Shown piece after piece: positions 11,619 to 21,112 of a DNA stretch of 55,911 nt (the stretch's first letter is position 1; every line of letters begins with the position of its first letter). The DNA is from Clostridium peptidivorans (lineage in GTDB: Bacteria; Bacillota; Clostridia; Clostridiales; Clostridiaceae). Under the pieces are notes generated by a model, which was given only the letters and a program-made list of their open reading frames with translations, searched no databases and was not told the origin of the DNA. Both the position numbers and the translations under genes were made by a program. The DNA lies in NCBI RefSeq assembly GCF_900205925.1, contig NZ_OAOD01000020.1, positions 1 to 55,911 on the forward strand, read 5' to 3'.

Positions 11619-13850
11619 CTAAACTGCCTCTAAAGGAGCTACACTTAACATCAATATTTTAACTCCCATTCTATCAAATGCAATGGTTAATTTTACATCT
11701 TCTCCACTTTTAACTGCACTTACTATAGTTCCTATTCCAAACTTACCATGTTTTACCTTTTTACCTGGAGTTGCATCAATTTGAGTTAACTTACTACTAT
11801 TAGATTCAATAGCAGCCTCCTTTTGAATATTTTGCCTAGTTATATTAGTATTTACCCCACTTTGATTTCTATTTATATAATTACTACTATCATTCATATA
11901 TCTATTAAAAGAAGTACGTGGACTTATATCATCTTTTAAATTCATAGGTATTTCCCTTATAAAATCCGACTCCGGATAGTTTACAAATCTTCCAAATACC
12001 CTTCTTGAAGATGCTGAAGTCATATAAAGCCTTTCCTTAGCTCTTGTAATACCTACATAACAAAGTCTTCTGGATTCCTCCATCTCTGCTGGATTACTTA
12101 TGGATTGAGCCCCTGGGAATATTCCATTTTCCATTCCTGCCATAAATACTACATCAAACTCTAATCCCTTAGCACTATGCACTGTCATAAGTACTATAGC
12201 ATCTACATCTTCACTATAGTTATCCACATCAGATACTAGTGTGACCTGTTCTAAGAAAGCCGATAAACTCTTATCCTCAGATCCACTTTCAAAATCTACT
12301 GCAGCAGAAACTAATTCCTTTAAATTTTCAAGTCTAGTTAAATCTTCTATATCATTAGATTTTTGAAGTTCATCAATATACCCTGTAGTTTGTAAAATTT
12401 CTTGAATAAGCTTTGATACAGATACTTCATCTTTCTTTCTTATAAAACTATTTATAAGTCCTACAAACTTATTTATAGAAGCAACAGCTCTCGATGAAAG
12501 TCCTATATTTTCAGCATCTAATAGCACACTATACATACATTCATCCATATCTACTGCAAACTCTTGAAGTTTCTCAACAGTAGCATCGCCTATACCTCTT
12601 TTAGGTACATTTATTATTCTTTTTAAACTTATATCATCTAATGGATTATTTATAAGTCTTAAGTATCCCATTATATCCTTTATTTCTTTTCTATCATAAA
12701 ATCTAAGTCCACCTACTATTTTATAAGGTATTTTATTTCTTATAAAAACTTCCTCAAATATACGAGATTGAGCATTTGTTCTATAAAGAATAGACATTTG
12801 ATTGTAACATTTATTTTCATCATCTCTTACTTTCTTTATTTCACTACATATAAATTGTGCCTCATCTATATCAGAATTTGCTCTATATATCTTTATGCTT
12901 TCTCCCATACTGCTTTCATTGTATGGTCTAAGGGCTTTATTTTTTCTTTCACTATTATTTTTTATAACTCCATTAGCTGCATATAATATATTTGGAGTTG
13001 ACCTATAGTTTTGCTCTAATTTTACAACCTTTGCCTCTGGATAATCCTTTTCAAAATCTAATATATTTCTTATGTCAGCACCTCTCCAAGCATATATACA
13101 TTGATCATCATCACCTACAACGCATATATTTCTATGAGCTGCTGCAAGTAATCTGGTAAGCTCATACTGACATTTATTCGTATCTTGATACTCATCTACC
13201 ATTATATATTTAAATTTTCTTTGATAAAATTCTAAAACATCAGGATTTTTTCTAAATAATTCAACAGTTTTATATATCAAATCGTCAAAGTCTAACGCAT
13301 TGTTACTCTTTAACTTCTTTTGATATAAAAGATACACATCTGCTATTTTATTAGTTCTATAATTATCTTCATTTTCCCTTTTAAATTGTTCCGGAGATAT
13401 AAGATTATCCTTTTGTTCTCCTATTTTATTTATAATTTGCTTATCATCTATATCCTTTTCGTTTATATTTAATTCCTTAATACATTCCTTCATAAGAGTC
13501 TTTTGATCATAGCTATCATATATAGCAAAATTTTTGTTATATCCAAGCTTTTCTATTTCTCTTCTAAGTATTTTTACACAAGTAGAGTGAAAAGTGGATA
13601 TCCACATATTTTCTGCTTCATTTCCAACTATATTCCTTACTCTTTCCTTCATTTCCTTAGCCGCTTTATTTGTAAATGTAATAGCGAGAATTTGTGAAGG
13701 ATAAACATCTAGATTTTTTATTAAATTTGCAATTCTATATGTAAGCACTCTTGTTTTCCCTGATCCTGCCCCTGCAAGAATAAGCAGTGGCCCATCTACC
13801 GTTGATGCCGCTTCGTACTGCTCCTTGTTAAGTAACTTTCTCAAATCCAT
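11619..13850 (-). CDS. pcrA: UvrD/PcrA-type superfamily 1 DNA helicase
   Basis: A 743-residue 3'-5' helicase. The ATG at 13850 is used because GGGAGTG lies just before it; the longer frame would start at a TTG inside that site. It has Walker A GAGSGKT, the Walker B/DEYQDTN motif, GDDDQCIYAWRGA, LEQNYRS, VMTVHSAKGLEF-like motif V and CYVGITRAKERLY. The C-terminal KHGKFGIGTIV segment is the RNA-polymerase-binding tail of PcrA. It works in replication-transcription conflict and repair, in an operon with ligA. Confidence 0.95.
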   Translation of the reverse strand: MDLRKLLNKEQYEAASTVDGPLLILAGAGSGKTRVLTYRIANLIKNLDVYPSQILAITFTNKAAKEMKERVRNIVGNEAENMWISTFHSTCVKILRREIEKLGYNKNFAIYDSYDQKTLMKECIKELNINEKDIDDKQIINKIGEQKDNLISPEQFKRENEDNYRTNKIADVYLLYQKKLKSNNALDFDDLIYKTVELFRKNPDVLEFYQRKFKYIMVDEYQDTNKCQYELTRLLAAAHRNICVVGDDDQCIYAWRGADIRNILDFEKDYPEAKVVKLEQNYRSTPNILYAANGVIKNNSERKNKALRPYNESSMGESIKIYRANSDIDEAQFICSEIKKVRDDENKCYNQMSILYRTNAQSRIFEEVFIRNKIPYKIVGGLRFYDRKEIKDIMGYLRLINNPLDDISLKRIINVPKRGIGDATVEKLQEFAVDMDECMYSVLLDAENIGLSSRAVASINKFVGLINSFIRKKDEVSVSKLIQEILQTTGYIDELQKSNDIEDLTRLENLKELVSAAVDFESGSEDKSLSAFLEQVTLVSDVDNYSEDVDAIVLMTVHSAKGLEFDVVFMAGMENGIFPGAQSISNPAEMEESRRLCYVGITRAKERLYMTSASSRRVFGRFVNYPESDFIREIPMNLKDDISPRTSFNRYMNDSSNYINRNQSGVNTNITRQNIQKEAAIESNSSKLTQIDATPGKKVKHGKFGIGTIVSAVKSGEDVKLTIAFDRMGVKILMLSVAPLEAV

Positions 13851-14147
13851 ATAATTCACTCCCAAAATTTATCTTATTAATTCCTGGTTCGTTTTATATT
13901 ATAACATTTTACTAAGCATTTAATCATATGAATTTTTAATTTCTACTGTCCAATTTTTAATTGTAAAAATTTTGGTGAAAATTATAAAAATTATTACATT
14001 AATAAAGTTTATTATATAAAATAATTAATTTTTACTATAAATTGATGAGGAAAAGTTATATTTAAATGTCAGTTTACTACATTATTTTTCACAGCTGTGT
14101 GTTAATATGTAACTGTAAAATATTTACTTTATTTTAGAAGGGTTATT

Positions 14148-14501
14148 ATGAATAAAAAACTATTATCATCTTTAATTGCACTTACTATAGTTGGAGGTAA
14201 TTTTGTTACTTCTAATATTCCAACTAAGGCTGCTACTTTAGAAAATAAAGAAGAACCTGTACTTCAACAAGTCATACAGCGTAGAGCACATTCTATGGTG
14301 AGAGTAATAGCTACAAGTGGAGCAAATATTAGATCTGGTGCTGGTAATAATTACTCAATTGTAGCAACTGCTAATTATGGACAATATCTAGATTTTCTTC
14401 AAGAAGTGCGTTCAGATTCCTATGGAACCAATTGGTATAAAGTTCAAAAATCCAATGGGGTAGTTGGTTGGATAAGTGGGGATGTTTGCGAAGTTTTATA
14501 A
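14148..14501 (+). CDS. Secreted bacterial SH3-domain protein
   Basis: A 117-residue protein with GAAGGGT upstream of the ATG. Residues 1-28 are a Sec signal peptide with a probable cleavage after TKAA. After a short linker, residues 48-117 are one SH3b domain with the typical ANIRSGAGNNYSIVATANYG start and a GWISGDVC end. Such domains bind cell-wall peptides. No catalytic domain is attached. It is monocistronic with a strong terminator. Confidence 0.85.
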   Translation: MNKKLLSSLIALTIVGGNFVTSNIPTKAATLENKEEPVLQQVIQRRAHSMVRVIATSGANIRSGAGNNYSIVATANYGQYLDFLQEVRSDSYGTNWYKVQKSNGVVGWISGDVCEVL

Positions 14502-14541
14502 TATAAATTCAATTATATCTTTCAACGACTAATATGAAAAT

Positions 14542-14587
14542 AAAAAACTATTAAGTTAGGCTCATTTAAACTTAATAGTTTTTTTGT
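14542..14587 (+). terminator. Terminator of the SH3 gene
   Basis: Stem AAAACTATTAAGTT / AACTTAATAGTTTT with an eleven-base loop, followed by a T-run. Confidence 0.85.
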
Positions 14588-14666
14588 TTTGAGGTAATCC
14601 TTAATTTATAATTTTTCTATTAATTGAATAACATAAATACTATAAGCTATTTTTATGGAGGTCATT

Positions 14667-15665
14667 ATGTTCAAAAAAATAAAATTAATTATATCAACAA
14701 TATTAATACTTGCTCTGTTATTAGCTGGATGTACCAATAAAACCAAACAACTAACTATTGAAAACCAAAAAAACACTAATGAAATTAAACAATTAAATAT
14801 TCCTAACTCAAGAGAAATAATACAAAATTTATGCTCTGATGAACTTGAAGGTAGACTTTTGGGAAGCGATGGAAATAAGCTTGCAGAAGAATATATTTAT
14901 AATTTATTTTCTCTACTTAAACTAGAACCAGTTTTTGACGATAGTTATTATGCTCCTTATACTTATAAAACCACCGCAGAGCATGATACTAGAATTACTT
15001 TTGATAAGCAAGCTAATAACTTAGTTGGTAAAATAACTGGAACAAATAATAAGAATGCACTTATTATTTCAGCACATCTGGATCATATCGGCATAAGAAA
15101 CGGAAAAATCATCAAAGGTGCTATTGATAATGCTTCGGGAGTTGCAGTTCTAATTAATTTAGCTGATGAATTAAAAAAGCAGTCAAATAAAATTAAATTT
15201 GATTATGACATCGTTTTTGCTGTATTCAATGGTGAAGAAGTTGGAATGACTGGAAGCAAAAGCTTCGTTTCACAAATAGGTAAAATTTATGATAACTTTT
15301 ATAATATAAATATCGATTCAGTAGGCTATAAAAATACTAGTAGTGTCGTACTAAATAATAGTTTTAACAATTTAAGAGGATTATCAAATAATAATGACTT
15401 CAATAAATTATATACTAACCTTAAAATTCATTTTGAAAATAACAACCTGACTATCTCAAGAAAAAAATTGCCCTACCTAGGGAGCGACGATTATAGCTTC
15501 CAAGAAAAAGGTTATCCAGCCATAGGAATAATTGAAGAAAATGTTAAAGATATAATTCATACTCCAAATGATACTCCAGAAATGATAGATTACTCTAGAT
15601 TGGAATTGATAAAAAAATCAATTTATAGTTTCATTATTAACTCTGGAGATTGTTTATTTAAATAA
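14667..15665 (+). CDS. M28-family metallopeptidase lipoprotein
   Basis: A 332-residue protein. The ATG at 14667 is used because the upstream in-frame ATG overlaps the GGAGGT ribosome site. Residues 1-22 are a lipoprotein signal ending in LLLAG-C. The zinc peptidase core follows: SAHLDHIG (His ligand), GAIDNASGVAVL (bridging Asp), NGEEVGMTGS (catalytic and ligand Glu) and NIDSVGY (Asp ligand), with a late GSDDYSF and HTPNDT. Family members are aminopeptidases that release N-terminal amino acids. It should be anchored outside the membrane. Confidence 0.85.
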   Translation: MFKKIKLIISTILILALLLAGCTNKTKQLTIENQKNTNEIKQLNIPNSREIIQNLCSDELEGRLLGSDGNKLAEEYIYNLFSLLKLEPVFDDSYYAPYTYKTTAEHDTRITFDKQANNLVGKITGTNNKNALIISAHLDHIGIRNGKIIKGAIDNASGVAVLINLADELKKQSNKIKFDYDIVFAVFNGEEVGMTGSKSFVSQIGKIYDNFYNINIDSVGYKNTSSVVLNNSFNNLRGLSNNNDFNKLYTNLKIHFENNNLTISRKKLPYLGSDDYSFQEKGYPAIGIIEENVKDIIHTPNDTPEMIDYSRLELIKKSIYSFIINSGDCLFK

Positions 15666-15672
15666 AAACTAA

Positions 15673-15711
15673 AAGTCAAAAGGACTTTGCATTGCAAAAT
15701 CCTTTTGACTT
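15673..15711 (+). terminator. Terminator of the M28 peptidase gene
   Basis: Perfect 12-bp stem AAGTCAAAAGGA / TCCTTTTGACTT with a 15-base loop and a short T-rich tail, directly after the stop. Confidence 0.8.
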
Positions 15712-15829
15712 GTTTGTATATATTTACTTATCATTATTTCAAATAAACTTACAAACTAAGAATTAGATATTGGAGATTAGCGACTAGCGATTTTCTCCTA
15801 TTTACTAGCATCTTGAACCTTGCCCCTAG

Positions 15830-17047
15830 TTACTTATCCCCGCCTACTAACTTCAGCGCTGCTGCACACATTGCCTTAATTCCCACAGGTATAACTCTTT
15901 CATCACAAATAAAATTAGGATTATGCACTATGCAGGAGTTTTCATTTATTTCAGACTTACATCCTACCCACATAAATGTACAAGGAACATGCTTATTAAA
16001 GAAAGAGAAATCTTCTGCTCCTGTAGCTGGTCTTTCAGGTATCACTACATTTTTTTCTCCTATATACTCTCTAAGTCCCTCAATAACTTCTCTAGTAAGT
16101 TCTTCATCATTATAAGTCAGCGGATATCCTAGTACATATTTAAATTCATAATCACATCCTAAAGCCTGACATATATTCTTTATTACATTTTCAATTCTAC
16201 CAGGCATCATGCCCGCTACTTCTGGTGCAAAGGTTCTTACAGTTCCCTCTATTTCTACTCCATCCGGTATTACATTATATCTATATCCACCTCTTATAAC
16301 TCCAAGGGTTACCACTGCACTATCTAGCGGATTTACATTTCTGCTTACTATAGTTTGAAGAGCTGTAATAACATGTCCCGCAGCAACTATCGCATCCGCT
16401 CCCTGATGAGGTGCTGAACCATGAGCACTTTTCCCTTTAACCTTTATAAATATTCTATCAGATTGAGCCATCATAACTCCAGTTTTAAGTGCCACCTTTC
16501 CCACTGGAATATCCCATACATGAAGTGCTACTGCTGCATCTACTTTAGGATTTTGAAGCACCCCATCCTCTATCATATAATTTGCACCACCTGTTGGATT
16601 GCATTCCTCTGCAGGTTGAAACACAAATTTTATATTCCCCTTTATTTCATCCTTCATTTGAGATAACACCTTAGCTGCTCCTATCAAAATGGAAGTATGA
16701 ACATCATGACCACAAGCATGCATTACTCCGGTAACCTGTGATTTAAATGGAATATCTGTTTGCTCCTCTATAGGAAGTGCATCCATATCTGCTCTTAAAA
16801 GAAGTGTTTTTCCACTTTCTTTTCCCCTTAAAAGTGCCACCACTCCAGTTTTTCCTACTCCTGTTTCAATTTCAAGCCCTAATCCTTTAAGATTTTCCTC
16901 TACTATTTTAGCCGTTTTATGTTCATTCATTCCAAGTTCAGGATGCTTATGAATTTCTCTTCTTATATTAATTATCTCTTCAGTAATATTCTCTATCATG
17001 GAATCAATCTGCAAATTCATCCTAGAACTTGCATCTAAATTTATCAT
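15830..17047 (-). CDS. M20 family amidohydrolase/carboxypeptidase
   Basis: A 405-residue protein. The ATG at 17047 is chosen because GGGGGG lies nine bases upstream; the longer frame has no ribosome site. Zinc-ligand motifs are RADMDALP, MHACGHDVH, FQPAEE and the late GAEDFSFF. The lid domain sits at about residues 185-300. It belongs with HipO / N-acyl-amino-acid amidohydrolase enzymes, which cleave an amide bond to an amino acid. It lies downstream of abgT on the same strand and so probably acts on a substrate brought in by that transporter. Confidence 0.9.
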   Translation of the reverse strand: MINLDASSRMNLQIDSMIENITEEIINIRREIHKHPELGMNEHKTAKIVEENLKGLGLEIETGVGKTGVVALLRGKESGKTLLLRADMDALPIEEQTDIPFKSQVTGVMHACGHDVHTSILIGAAKVLSQMKDEIKGNIKFVFQPAEECNPTGGANYMIEDGVLQNPKVDAAVALHVWDIPVGKVALKTGVMMAQSDRIFIKVKGKSAHGSAPHQGADAIVAAGHVITALQTIVSRNVNPLDSAVVTLGVIRGGYRYNVIPDGVEIEGTVRTFAPEVAGMMPGRIENVIKNICQALGCDYEFKYVLGYPLTYNDEELTREVIEGLREYIGEKNVVIPERPATGAEDFSFFNKHVPCTFMWVGCKSEINENSCIVHNPNFICDERVIPVGIKAMCAAALKLVGGDK

Positions 17048-17214
17048 ATATAATCCCCCCGTTATAATAATCCTTATTTTCCAGTTCTCAATCTCTAGCC
17101 TCAAATCCTCAATTCCTAATGCTTAAATCAGTAATCGAGTACTAGGAAATTTTTAACATTTTTAATAGCTATTATTAACTCCCGACTAGAGATTGAAAAA
17201 AATTGTATTATATA

Positions 17215-18738
17215 TTATTTTATACTTACTCCAGGTCCTATTGGTAAGCCCAGTCCATACCATGCCATTGCAAATACAATCCATACAACTAACATTATCA
17301 AACTATAAGGCATAGCTGTTGATAAAACTGTTCCTACTCCTGCATCTTCATCATATTCATTTACAAAACCTAATACGATTGGGAAATATGGGAATAGAGG
17401 TGATATGATATTAGTAGTTGAATCACCTATTCTATAAAATAATTGTGTTACTGCTGGATGGTAACCAAGCATATAAAACATTGGAACAAATATTGGTGCA
17501 AGTAATGCCCATTTTGCTGAACCACTACCTATAAATAAGTTGATAAATGCAGTAAGAAGTATAAATAATACGAATAATGGAATACCTGTTAAATTAGCCG
17601 CCTTTAATGCATTAGCTCCATTTACAGCTAAAATATAACCTAAGTTACTCCAATTAAAGTATGCTATAAATTGTCCTATAACAAATACAAGTACAATATA
17701 AGATGCCATATCTTTTATAGCTACAGCCATATATTTAGGAATATCTGCAGAGGTCTTTATTTTTCCTACCTCTCTTCCGTATATTACAGAGACTAGCACA
17801 AATAAGAATAGTAGTAATGGAATTATTGAATTTAAAAATGGGGATGGGATAAGTCCATGAGTTTTAGGATTTCTTAATAATCCGTTCTTTGGAACTACCG
17901 CAATAAGTACTATAGCTATATATATAAGCGCAGCAATTCCAGCTTTCTTAAGTCCTCTTTTTTCTTCAGGTGTTGAAGGTTTATTTTCAACTTGTTTCTT
18001 TCCTGTATATTTTCCAAGTCTTGGTTCCACAATCTTTTCTGAAACTAAGGTGCATATAATTGCAAGTACGAAAGTTGATACAAACATAAAATACCAGTTA
18101 TCTACAGCTGTTACAGATATATTTTTATTTACTAAATGAACTGCTTCTGTGGAAATACCTGCAAGTAATGCATCAGTACCAGCTACCATTAAGTTTGCAC
18201 TAAATCCTGCTGTAGTGGCAGCATAGCCAAGAGCAATACCTGCTACTGGATGCCTTCCCATAGACGCAAATATAACTGCAGCTATAGGTGGGATTATTAC
18301 AATAGCTGCATCTGATGCTATATTTCCACATATACCAATTACAGCAATTGCAAATGTTATTACTTTAGGAGAGGCTCCCATTATAGTTTCTTTCATAAAA
18401 GTTCCCATAAAGCCTACATGTTCCGCAAGTCCAATACCAAGTGTCATAGTAAGAACAAGTCCAAGTGGTGCAAATCCTGTAAAGTTTTTAATCATGCTTT
18501 CTAGCATAAATACTATGCCTTCTCTTGATAAGAGATTTTTGGCAACAACAGGTTTATTTGTTACAGGGTCCATTACTTGAACACCAGTCATTCCGCAAAT
18601 TACAGATATAATCCATATTAATATAATAAGCCCTATGAATAGCATAAATGGATGAGGTATTTTATTTCCTACCCTTTCTACCCAGCCTAAGAATCCCCCC
18701 GTTTTTTGAACGGTCTTTACATTTTTATTAGTTTGCAT
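17215..18738 (-). CDS. abgT: AbgT-family transporter
   Basis: A 507-residue multi-span membrane protein. The N-terminus GWVERVGNKIPHPFMLF and the hairpin region with GSGSAKWALLAPIFVPMF near residue 405 and the C-terminal DSTTNIISPLFPYFP are AbgT signatures. Known members import p-aminobenzoyl-glutamate or export sulfonamides using the proton gradient. Its place between abgA and another M20 hydrolase argues for import of an aminobenzoyl-glutamate-like folate breakdown product. GGAGGGG precedes the ATG. Confidence 0.92.
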   Translation of the reverse strand: MQTNKNVKTVQKTGGFLGWVERVGNKIPHPFMLFIGLIILIWIISVICGMTGVQVMDPVTNKPVVAKNLLSREGIVFMLESMIKNFTGFAPLGLVLTMTLGIGLAEHVGFMGTFMKETIMGASPKVITFAIAVIGICGNIASDAAIVIIPPIAAVIFASMGRHPVAGIALGYAATTAGFSANLMVAGTDALLAGISTEAVHLVNKNISVTAVDNWYFMFVSTFVLAIICTLVSEKIVEPRLGKYTGKKQVENKPSTPEEKRGLKKAGIAALIYIAIVLIAVVPKNGLLRNPKTHGLIPSPFLNSIIPLLLFLFVLVSVIYGREVGKIKTSADIPKYMAVAIKDMASYIVLVFVIGQFIAYFNWSNLGYILAVNGANALKAANLTGIPLFVLFILLTAFINLFIGSGSAKWALLAPIFVPMFYMLGYHPAVTQLFYRIGDSTTNIISPLFPYFPIVLGFVNEYDEDAGVGTVLSTAMPYSLIMLVVWIVFAMAWYGLGLPIGPGVSIK

Positions 18739-18803
18739 AATCCCCCTCCTAACACAATTAAAGATTTATTAATTAAGGCTCAACAAACAATATTGATAAA
18801 TAA

Positions 18804-20126
18804 TTAATTCCCCTCCTTTTCATAAAGCTTTAAGACAGTAGTAGCATAAACCTTTACAGCTACTTTTAAAACCTCTTCATTAAAATCAAATCCATTATTG
18901 TGATGATCTGCTGCCCTTTCTGTGCCAAACATTAAATAAACTGCTTTCCCCTTATTTTGTTGAACCTTATTCATCATATAAGTTGCGTCTTCTGAGCCTG
19001 ATAAACTTGTATATTCTACTATATTAGTTATATCTGAAACTTCATTTGATGCCTCTTTTACTAATAAGGATAATTCCTTGTCACTATATCCACTCTCTGC
19101 CTTTCCTGCTAAAGTAACCTCACAAGTTACATCATACATATTTGCTGCACTTTCAAGTATTTTTATTGCTCTTTGTGTAATATATTCATTTATTTCAGTA
19201 GTTTCCCCCCTAGTTTCTATTTTCATTTCTGCTCTATCTGGTACTACATTTCTTCCTGTACCTGCTTTTAAGACTCCTACATTTATTCTAGCTGTGCCAT
19301 CTCCATGCTGACATAAAGTGTGTAAATTTAATGCCGCTGTAGCTGCTGCAAGTAATGCATTTTTCCCCTTTTCAGGGGTAGCTCCTGCATGAGTTGCTCT
19401 TCCTTTATAATACACATCAAGCTTTGTTGTGGATAGGAATCCTCCTGTATTTACAACGAGTTCTCCTAATTTTCCAGACTTAAATCCTATATGCCCAGTA
19501 AATAAATAATTTACATTATCTAAAATTCCTTTGTTAACCATAGAGTAAGCTCCTCTAGTGCCTTCTTCAGCTGGTTGAAATACAAATAAAATCTTCCCCT
19601 TTAATTGTTCCTTTATATTATTCATTGCTTTTGCTAATACTAATCCTATAGCAGCATGTCCATCATGACCGCAAGCATGCATATTACCTTCATTTATTGA
19701 AGCAAATCCTTCATTTGTAGGTCTATGATTTATATCATCACTTTCTATTCCCTCTAAAGAATCTATATCAAATCTAAATGCAATAGTTTCCCCTTCTTTT
19801 TTTGTATCTAATATTCCAACTACTCCTGTTGCTCCATTTTTCATTAAATTTAAATATTCTTCCTTTGCTCCTTGGGAAAGAGCCCTCTTTTTATATTCTT
19901 CTAACCTTTCTTTACTAGGGACTCCCATCATAGAGTTTATATCTATAACCTCTTCTCCTATTTTCACTTCTAATCCAACATCCTTCAAATAATCTGCTAT
20001 TTTTGATGCAGTTCTAAATTCAGTCCATCCACTTTCTGCATATTTATGAAAATCTCTTCTTAAACTTATTAATTCGTCCAAAGACAAATCTATGTTTTTA
20101 AATAAATTATTTTTTAAATCCTTCAT
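18804..20126 (-). CDS. abgA: p-aminobenzoyl-glutamate hydrolase subunit A-like M20 peptidase
   Basis: A 440-residue M20 enzyme. The ATG at 20126 follows AGAGGTTGG; the longer frame starts at a TTG inside that site. The N-terminus (RRDFHKYAESGWTEFRTA) matches E. coli AbgA closely as I remember it. Zinc ligand motifs FRFDIDSLEG, MHACGHDGHA and FQPAEEGTRG are present, with SGSEDATYM near the C-terminus. E. coli AbgA works with AbgB to split p-aminobenzoyl-glutamate; no clear AbgB is here, although the third gene of the unit is another M20 hydrolase. It heads the abgA-abgT-M20 unit. Confidence 0.88.
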   Translation of the reverse strand: MKDLKNNLFKNIDLSLDELISLRRDFHKYAESGWTEFRTASKIADYLKDVGLEVKIGEEVIDINSMMGVPSKERLEEYKKRALSQGAKEEYLNLMKNGATGVVGILDTKKEGETIAFRFDIDSLEGIESDDINHRPTNEGFASINEGNMHACGHDGHAAIGLVLAKAMNNIKEQLKGKILFVFQPAEEGTRGAYSMVNKGILDNVNYLFTGHIGFKSGKLGELVVNTGGFLSTTKLDVYYKGRATHAGATPEKGKNALLAAATAALNLHTLCQHGDGTARINVGVLKAGTGRNVVPDRAEMKIETRGETTEINEYITQRAIKILESAANMYDVTCEVTLAGKAESGYSDKELSLLVKEASNEVSDITNIVEYTSLSGSEDATYMMNKVQQNKGKAVYLMFGTERAADHHNNGFDFNEEVLKVAVKVYATTVLKLYEKEGN

Positions 20127-20334
20127 TTTTACCAACCTCTTTTAACATTTTAATCTTTGTTTATATATATATGTATATTCTGTTACCCTTCAATAATTCA
20201 TTCCATTTTTTCAAGTTTTTATAATTTATATCATTATACATATACAACTAACAATCATTATAATTTCATATGTTTTAATATTTTTATAATTTTAGATAAA
20301 AAAAATACCAAGAAGTTTTTTAGGGACTATAAAT

Positions 20335-20409
20335 AAGGTGCTAGATGCTAGGAATTGTAGAAATTTTGCGTATGTAAAATTTCTATAATTTCTAACTCCT
20401 AACACCTAA
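20335..20409. repeat. Terminator-bearing dispersed repeat, copy A
   Basis: A hairpin TAGAAATTTT / AAAATTTCTA (20358-20385) flanked by AAGGTGCTAGATGCTAGGA on the left and CTAACTCCTAACACCTAA on the right. A close relative with the same order lies at 51893-51971. This copy lies just downstream of yerC on the minus strand and may end its transcript. It fills much of the 314-base gap between abgA and yerC. Confidence 0.7.
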
Positions 20410-20440
20410 ATCCTTAATCCTAAAAACTGCTTAGCATTTT

Positions 20441-20749
20441 TTAAGCTTCTTCTTTTTCCTCAAGTCTTTTTAATACTATTTTATAACCTTCGCTTCCATA
20501 ATTTAAGCATCTATTTACTCTGCTTATGGTTGCAGTACTTGCTCCTGTTGCCGCTGATATATCCTGATAAGTTCTCTTTTCTTTTAACATCTTTGCCACT
20601 TGTAATCTTTGACTAAGAACTTGTATTTCATTTATAGTACAAATGTCATCAAACAATCTATAACACTCTTCCCTGGTCTCCAAGCTTAAAATGGCTTTAC
20701 ATAAAAAATCCATTTCTTTACTCTCAACTTTTGAACTAAAATTTCCCAT
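20441..20749 (-). CDS. YerC/YecD-type TrpR-like regulator
   Basis: A 102-residue protein. The ATG at 20749 is chosen because AAGGAG lies nine bases before it; a further ATG upstream (20770) would include that site. It has the TrpR-superfamily helix-turn-helix: NEIQVLSQRLQVAKML followed by RTYQDISAATGASTATISRV. It is likely a small DNA-binding protein. The regulated genes are unknown. Confidence 0.85.
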   Translation of the reverse strand: MGNFSSKVESKEMDFLCKAILSLETREECYRLFDDICTINEIQVLSQRLQVAKMLKEKRTYQDISAATGASTATISRVNRCLNYGSEGYKIVLKRLEEKEEA

Positions 20750-20857
20750 GATTTTCAGCTCCTTATTCATAATTAAAATATTTTCTTATGTAATTTATAA
20801 AAATATATAATTTCGCTATAAATCAACATACCTTGATTTATTTAATGTGTTCTCTCT

Positions 20858-20886
20858 ATTATAGCACATATATGATAAATTTTATC
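20858..20886 (-). promoter_or_regulatory. Likely -10 and palindrome upstream of yerC
   Basis: TATAAT on the minus strand at 20858-20863, with an inverted repeat GATAAA-T-TTTATC at 20874-20886 where the -35 box would be. No good -35 is visible. The palindrome could be an operator. The rest of 20750-20940 shows nothing more. Confidence 0.35.
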
Positions 20887-20940
20887 GTTTACATTGCATA
20901 ATTTGTAAAAATCTTTGATAATATTTATTATTTTCAAAAA

Positions 20941-20976
20941 AATAAAACAACCCATTGGGGCATGGGTTGTTTTTTA
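20941..20976. terminator. Bidirectional terminator downstream of rsuA
   Basis: Stem AAACAACCCAT / ATGGGTTGTTT with loop TGGGGC and long A and T runs on either side. Confidence 0.8.
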
Positions 20977-21012
20977 ATAAATAAAAGGGGGCTATTCATT
21001 CTTTTATTTATT
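20976..21012. repeat. Second perfect stem-loop next to the terminator
   Basis: Twelve-base arms AATAAATAAAAG (20976-20987) and CTTTTATTTATT (21001-21012) enclose a 13-base G-rich loop. It is immediately adjacent to the terminator, making a tandem hairpin in the 3' region of rsuA. Confidence 0.55.
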
Positions 21013-21112
21013 CTTGCATAACTAATTATATAAGAATACTAATTTAAATTCAAGTGATATTTGAAAATTTGATTTTAAAATTTTTGTTAAATGAAATAAA
21101 AACCTTCAATTT

